IMG/VR virus record: IMGVR_UViG_3300021068_000105
Coordinates: 1-23,572 of that record
Length of the DNA stretch: 23,572 bases
Strand: one strand, 5' to 3'
Source: a virus
Shown here: positions 20,195 through 23,572 of the stretch, in pieces
How positions within the stretch are numbered: the stretch's first letter is position 1
How the letters are laid out: each line of letters begins with the position of its first letter
The notes under the pieces: generated by a model
What the model saw: only the letters and a program-made list of their open reading frames with translations
What the model was told of the DNA's origin: nothing
Databases searched by the model: none
Program-made: the position numbers and the translations under genes

Positions 20195-21193
20195 ATGGAT
20201 CAGTATATAGACGTTAAATACGTCAGTCTTATATCTCCATTTCTTCAGCAATTTAAGAAGAAGGGAGATTTTCTATGGAATTTTCGTTGCCCCTATTGTG
20301 GAGATTCACAGAAATCTCGCACAAAGGCAAGGGGATTTGTTTATCGTAAGAAGAATGACCTCTTCTACAAATGTCATAATTGTGGGGTCGGTACGACTCT
20401 GGGAAAATTGATTCAGTATCTAGACTCAAAAACTTATAATGACTATATATTAGAACGATATAAAACAGGCAGTGATCATATCACTCCAGAACCAGAGTTT
20501 GTTTTCGATGAACCAATCTTTCGTAAAAAAGGTGTCCTTAAAAATCTCAAGTCTATTTCAGACTTATCCACAGATCATCCAGCAAGAAAGATTATTGAAG
20601 AAAGACTTATACCATCCGAATCATTCTCTGACCTATATCTATGTGAGTCATTTTACAAATTCACAAATACATTAATACCAAATAAATTCCCTTCCTTGGA
20701 TGGAGATCATCCAAGGTTGCTAATACCGTTTCGGGATGAACAAGGAGAGGTATTCGCATATCAAGGGAGAGCATTCGGAAAAGAACAACCTAAGTACATA
20801 ACCATTAAGTTAGAAGATCGAGACAAGATTTTTGGTTTAGATCGGGTTGATAAGAGAGAACATGTTTATGTGGTTGAGGGACCACTTGACAGTTTATTTT
20901 TAGACAACTGTATTGCCGTAGCAGGAGCAGATGTTCCTCTAATGGATTGTGATTTTACAGTAATTTTTGACAATGAACCTAGAAATAAGGAATTGTTAAA
21001 ACAAATAGATAAAGAAATTAAAAAGGGACACAAGATTGCATTGTGGCCTGATCATATGAATTGGAAAGATATAAACGACATGATTATTCATGGATATACA
21101 AAATCCCAAATACAAGAAATTATAACAGATAATACCTTTTACGGCACAGCTGCCCAATTAAGGTTTGCAGGATGGAGAAAGATAAATGCCTAA
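20195..21193 (+). CDS. 61: DNA primase, T4 gp61 type
   Basis: Makes RNA primers for lagging-strand synthesis in partnership with the gp41-type helicase. A zinc-binding module is C32-P-Y-C35-G-D...C60-H-N-C63, as in gp61/DnaG primases. The TOPRIM core shows VVEGPLDSLFL (E228, D232), VIFDNEP (D259, E261) and later IALWPDHMNWKDINDMI (about 281-297). The length of 332 aa is close to T4 gp61 (342). No ribosome site precedes the ATG; a sigma70-like promoter ends 6 bases before it. The stop lies 8 bases inside the next gene. In T4 gene 61 lies near gene 41; here about 19 kb of late and accessory genes separate them. Identity is firm. Confidence 0.92.
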   Translation: MDQYIDVKYVSLISPFLQQFKKKGDFLWNFRCPYCGDSQKSRTKARGFVYRKKNDLFYKCHNCGVGTTLGKLIQYLDSKTYNDYILERYKTGSDHITPEPEFVFDEPIFRKKGVLKNLKSISDLSTDHPARKIIEERLIPSESFSDLYLCESFYKFTNTLIPNKFPSLDGDHPRLLIPFRDEQGEVFAYQGRAFGKEQPKYITIKLEDRDKIFGLDRVDKREHVYVVEGPLDSLFLDNCIAVAGADVPLMDCDFTVIFDNEPRNKELLKQIDKEIKKGHKIALWPDHMNWKDINDMIIHGYTKSQIQEIITDNTFYGTAAQLRFAGWRKINA

Positions 21194-23105
21194 CAACTAC
21201 CTACCAACATCATACCAAGAATTTATACACTTATCAAGATATTCAAGGTGGTTGCCAGAAAAAGAACGAAGAGAAACATGGGATGAAACAGTAGGAAGAT
21301 ATTTTGATTTCTTCACTGAGCATTTAAAAGAAATGCATAATTACAAATTGACTAAATCTCTAAGGGATGAGTTAGAAGAAGCAGTCTTATCTCAGGGAAT
21401 TATGCCTTCCATGAGATGTCTTATGACTGCTGGAGAGGCACTAAAACGTGAAAATATTGCAGGATATAATTGTTCTTATGTTGCAGTAGATCGTCCACAA
21501 GCGTTTGATGAAATTCTTTACGTTTTAATGAACGGCACTGGTGTAGGATTTAGTGTTGAACGTCAATATGTTACTAAACTTCCAGATGTTGCAGAAGAAT
21601 TTTTTGATTCTGATACTACTATCATTGTTGCTGATAGCAAGTTGGGTTGGGCAAAGGCACTTAAAGAATTGGTCGGAATGTTATATATCGGACAAATTCC
21701 TCGTTGGGATTTATCCAAAATTCGTCCAGCTGGTTCTCCCCTAAAAACCTTTGGTGGTAGAGCATCAGGTCCAGAACCTTTAGAATCCCTATTCAATTTC
21801 ACCGTTACAATTTTTAAGAATGCCTATGGACGAAAACTTACTTCTATTGAAGCACATGATATTGTTTGTAAGATTGCAGAGGTTGTGGTTGTTGGAGGAG
21901 TTCGTAGGTCTGCATTAATCAGTCTATCAAATGTGTCTGATGATCGTATGCGAGCCGCAAAGTCTGGTCAATGGTGGACTACAGAACCACAACGTGCTCT
22001 GGCAAACAACTCTGCATGTTATACAGAGAAACCAGATATAGGTGTATTCATGGATGAATGGAAGGCACTATACGATTCTAAATCTGGTGAACGAGGTATT
22101 TTTAACCGTGAGAGTGCAGTTAAGATGGCATCTAAAAATGGTAGACGCAACACAGAAGATTACCAATTTGGCACCAATCCTTGTTCTGAGATTATCCTAA
22201 GAAATCGAGAATTTTGTAACCTATCTGAAGTAGTAGTTCGTGTATCAGATACAAAAGAGACACTTTTAAAGAAAGTACGACTTGCCTCTATTCTTGGTAC
22301 ATTCCAATCCACACTTGTGAACTTCAAGTATGTATCCTCTTCATGGAAAAAGAACTGTGAAGAGGAACGTCTTTTAGGGGTGTCCCTTACAGGTATTATG
22401 GACTGTTCTTTGACAAATGGTAAAGCAAGAGATCTGGATAAACTGTTAGTTACTCTGAAAGAAGAAGCAGTGAAGATTAATGCTGAACTAGCAAAGAAGA
22501 TTGGTATAAATCAGTCTGTTGCTGTAACCTGTGTTAAACCGTCAGGGACAGTCAGTCAGTTGGTAGACGCCGCATCTGGCATTCATGCACGGCATAATCC
22601 ATACTATATTCGTACAGTGCGTGGGGATAAGAAAGACCCCCTTACAAAGATGATGAGAGATGCTGGATTTCCTGTAGAGGATGATACAACAAATCCAAGT
22701 CATACTTCTGTATTTTCTTTCCCTATAAAGGTAGAAGAAAGTGCAGTTTTTCGTACCGATATAAGTGCTATCAAACAGTTAGAACTTTGGAAAATTTATC
22801 AAGAACATTGGTGTGAGCATAAACCTTCTGTCACTATTTCTGTCAGAGAAAATGAATGGTTAGATGTAGGAGCATGGGTCTATGAGCATTTTGATTATAT
22901 GAGTGGTGTTAGTTTCCTTCCATTTTCAGAGCATACATATAAACAAGCACCTTATCAAGATTGTGAGAAAGAGGAATATGAAGTTCTTCTTAGTAAGATG
23001 CCTAAAAATGTAGAGTGGAGTAAATTATCAGACTATGAGAAAACAGATATGACTATTGCTTCTCAAGAACTTGCTTGTAGTGCTGGATTCTGTGAAATCC
23101 AATGA
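21186..23105 (+). CDS. nrdJ: Class II (B12-dependent) ribonucleotide reductase, monomeric type
   Basis: Reduces ribonucleoside triphosphates to deoxyribonucleotides using adenosylcobalamin. Active-site residues follow the Lactobacillus leichmannii RTPR pattern. N331-P-C333-S-E335 is the radical cysteine loop (RTPR C408). C344 (REFCNLSEV) lies 11 residues later, as C419 does. C96 (AGYNCSYVA) is the partner cysteine, and the C-terminal pair C631/C636 (CSAGFCEI) have RTPR's 5-residue spacing. At 639 aa it is shorter than RTPR (739), and the C96-C333 distance is about 50 residues shorter, so the insertion/allosteric region is reduced. It starts 8 bases before the primase stop. The reductase supplies dNTPs for the replication genes beside it, without oxygen dependence. 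Confidence 0.9.
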   Translation: MPNNYLPTSYQEFIHLSRYSRWLPEKERRETWDETVGRYFDFFTEHLKEMHNYKLTKSLRDELEEAVLSQGIMPSMRCLMTAGEALKRENIAGYNCSYVAVDRPQAFDEILYVLMNGTGVGFSVERQYVTKLPDVAEEFFDSDTTIIVADSKLGWAKALKELVGMLYIGQIPRWDLSKIRPAGSPLKTFGGRASGPEPLESLFNFTVTIFKNAYGRKLTSIEAHDIVCKIAEVVVVGGVRRSALISLSNVSDDRMRAAKSGQWWTTEPQRALANNSACYTEKPDIGVFMDEWKALYDSKSGERGIFNRESAVKMASKNGRRNTEDYQFGTNPCSEIILRNREFCNLSEVVVRVSDTKETLLKKVRLASILGTFQSTLVNFKYVSSSWKKNCEEERLLGVSLTGIMDCSLTNGKARDLDKLLVTLKEEAVKINAELAKKIGINQSVAVTCVKPSGTVSQLVDAASGIHARHNPYYIRTVRGDKKDPLTKMMRDAGFPVEDDTTNPSHTSVFSFPIKVEESAVFRTDISAIKQLELWKIYQEHWCEHKPSVTISVRENEWLDVGAWVYEHFDYMSGVSFLPFSEHTYKQAPYQDCEKEEYEVLLSKMPKNVEWSKLSDYEKTDMTIASQELACSAGFCEIQ

Positions 23106-23269
23106 AATTAATTGTATGTGAAAAATGTGAAGCAGAGTATAAAGTTGTTCATAATTTAAATGAAGGATATTATGTTATGGAATATTGCACTTTTTGTGGT
23201 TGCACTTTAGAAGATGATGAGTATCAAGACGAAGTAGAACTTGTGGGATATGATGACGAAGATGAATGA
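23102..23269 (+). CDS. Small zinc-ribbon protein
   Basis: A 55-aa protein with two Cys knuckles: C6-E-K-C9 and C29-T-F-C32-G-C34, a typical zinc ribbon, followed by a very acidic tail (ELVGYDDEDE). The ATG lies in an ATGA overlap with the reductase stop. Proteins of this type often act as transcription or nucleic-acid accessory factors, but no more can be read. It is too short for many gene finders, but conservation of the four spaced Cys and the tight overlap support it. Confidence 0.7.
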   Translation: MKLIVCEKCEAEYKVVHNLNEGYYVMEYCTFCGCTLEDDEYQDEVELVGYDDEDE

Positions 23270-23281
23270 AGTAAAAATAAA

Positions 23282-23572
23282 ATGAAAACTCAAAGTGCTA
23301 AAGCTAAGGGCAGACGGTTTCAGCAATGGGTCAGAGATCAACTTATAGAACAATTAGAAGTCCATCCAGAAGATATAGAATCTCGCAGTATGGGTGCTGG
23401 TGGAGAAGACCTCATAATGGCCCGTGCAGCGAGAGAAAAGTTTCCGTATTCAATAGAGTGTAAGAACCAAGAGAGTTTAAACATATGGAAAGCATACGAA
23501 CAAGCAACTGAAAATTCTGGTGACTATGAACCAGTATGTTTTATTAAACGTAACAACCAGAAACCTTTAGTG
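23282..23572 (+). CDS. PD-(D/E)XK endonuclease-like protein (3' partial)
   Basis: Reading frame cut by the window end after 97 codons. The core is KSAKAKGRR-like at the N-terminus (SAKAKGRRFQQWVRDQL) and MGAGGEDLIMARAAREKFP (D43). S-I-E59-C-K61-N-Q-E follows, a clear E-x-K catalytic strand, then NIWKAYEQA and a KRNNQKPLV strand. This is a conserved phage nuclease family that could act as a Holliday-junction-type or recombination endonuclease. It belongs to the replication block with primase, reductase and zinc ribbon. The start is the first ATG after the zinc-ribbon gene, 12 bases downstream, with no strong ribosome site. The family call is by motif. Confidence 0.75.
   Translation, partial: MKTQSAKAKGRRFQQWVRDQLIEQLEVHPEDIESRSMGAGGEDLIMARAAREKFPYSIECKNQESLNIWKAYEQATENSGDYEPVCFIKRNNQKPLV

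Noticed and set aside
1-23572. tRNA genes
   Set aside because: No cloverleaf with a GGTTCRA-type T arm and CCA-end pattern was noticed by eye, and there is no gap long enough to hold one outside genes.

Overview
The window is a densely packed stretch of the genome of a T4-superfamily marine myovirus, most like the T4-like phages of marine cyanobacteria and SAR11. All genes are on the + strand, the DNA looks AT-rich, and most neighbouring genes touch or overlap (ATGA or TAATG junctions). Phage signposts are a gp41-type DnaB-family helicase at the left edge, a gp61-type primase near the right edge, two copies of the T4 late-promoter box TATAAATA, and many small conserved marine T4-like proteins. 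I see no tRNA, CRISPR array, transposon or strand switch. No gene-free gap exceeds about 60 bases.

Layout. (a) 1-2.4 kb: helicase, partial at its 5' end, followed by two overlapping 2OG-Fe(II) oxygenase-like genes. (b) 2.4-11.8 kb: a putative virion or injected-protein block. It holds a protein with a weak nuclease-like motif, a protein with DNA/RNA-ligase nucleotidyltransferase motifs, a very basic small protein, a nucleotidyltransferase/HNH fusion, a nitroreductase-like protein, a ~1040-aa protein with repeated EEVxLDE-type motifs, an EF-hand protein and a HAD 5'-nucleotidase-like protein. (c) 11.8-15.6 kb: two late promoters, an Ig-like virion protein, a second probable virion protein, a strong hairpin, and conserved small proteins. 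(d) 15.6-16.9 kb: a second overlapping pair of 2OG-Fe(II)/aspartyl-hydroxylase-like genes. (e) 16.9-20.2 kb: a lysis and membrane cluster with overlapping i-/o-spanin-like genes, DUF1353, an ADP-ribosyltransferase-like gene, a 36-aa metallothionein-like gene, DUF6356, a holin-like gene, a 32-aa lipoprotein and several one- or two-TM proteins. (f) 20.16-23.57 kb: a sigma70-like promoter at the start codon of the primase, then a class II ribonucleotide reductase, a zinc-ribbon protein and a PD-(D/E)XK endonuclease cut by the window end.

The most interesting signal is shared by several otherwise unrelated proteins. Their N-termini are short leaders of the form M-(K/R)-(S/T)-F-...-(L/I)-x-E followed by A (or D, M). 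This is the pattern of the T4 capsid-targeting sequence (internal protein III begins MKTYQEFIAE, then A), which T4 gp21 protease cleaves. It occurs on the ligase-like, nucleotidyltransferase/HNH, nitroreductase-like, HAD-like and ADP-ribosyltransferase-like proteins and on one unknown protein. It is absent from the helicase, primase, reductase and oxygenases. The same (L/I)-x-E-(A/G/S) pattern recurs inside the ~1040-aa protein. My inference is that the phage packages a set of enzymes in its capsid, matures them by proteolysis, and injects them with the DNA, as T4 does with Alt and its internal proteins. None of this was tested here.
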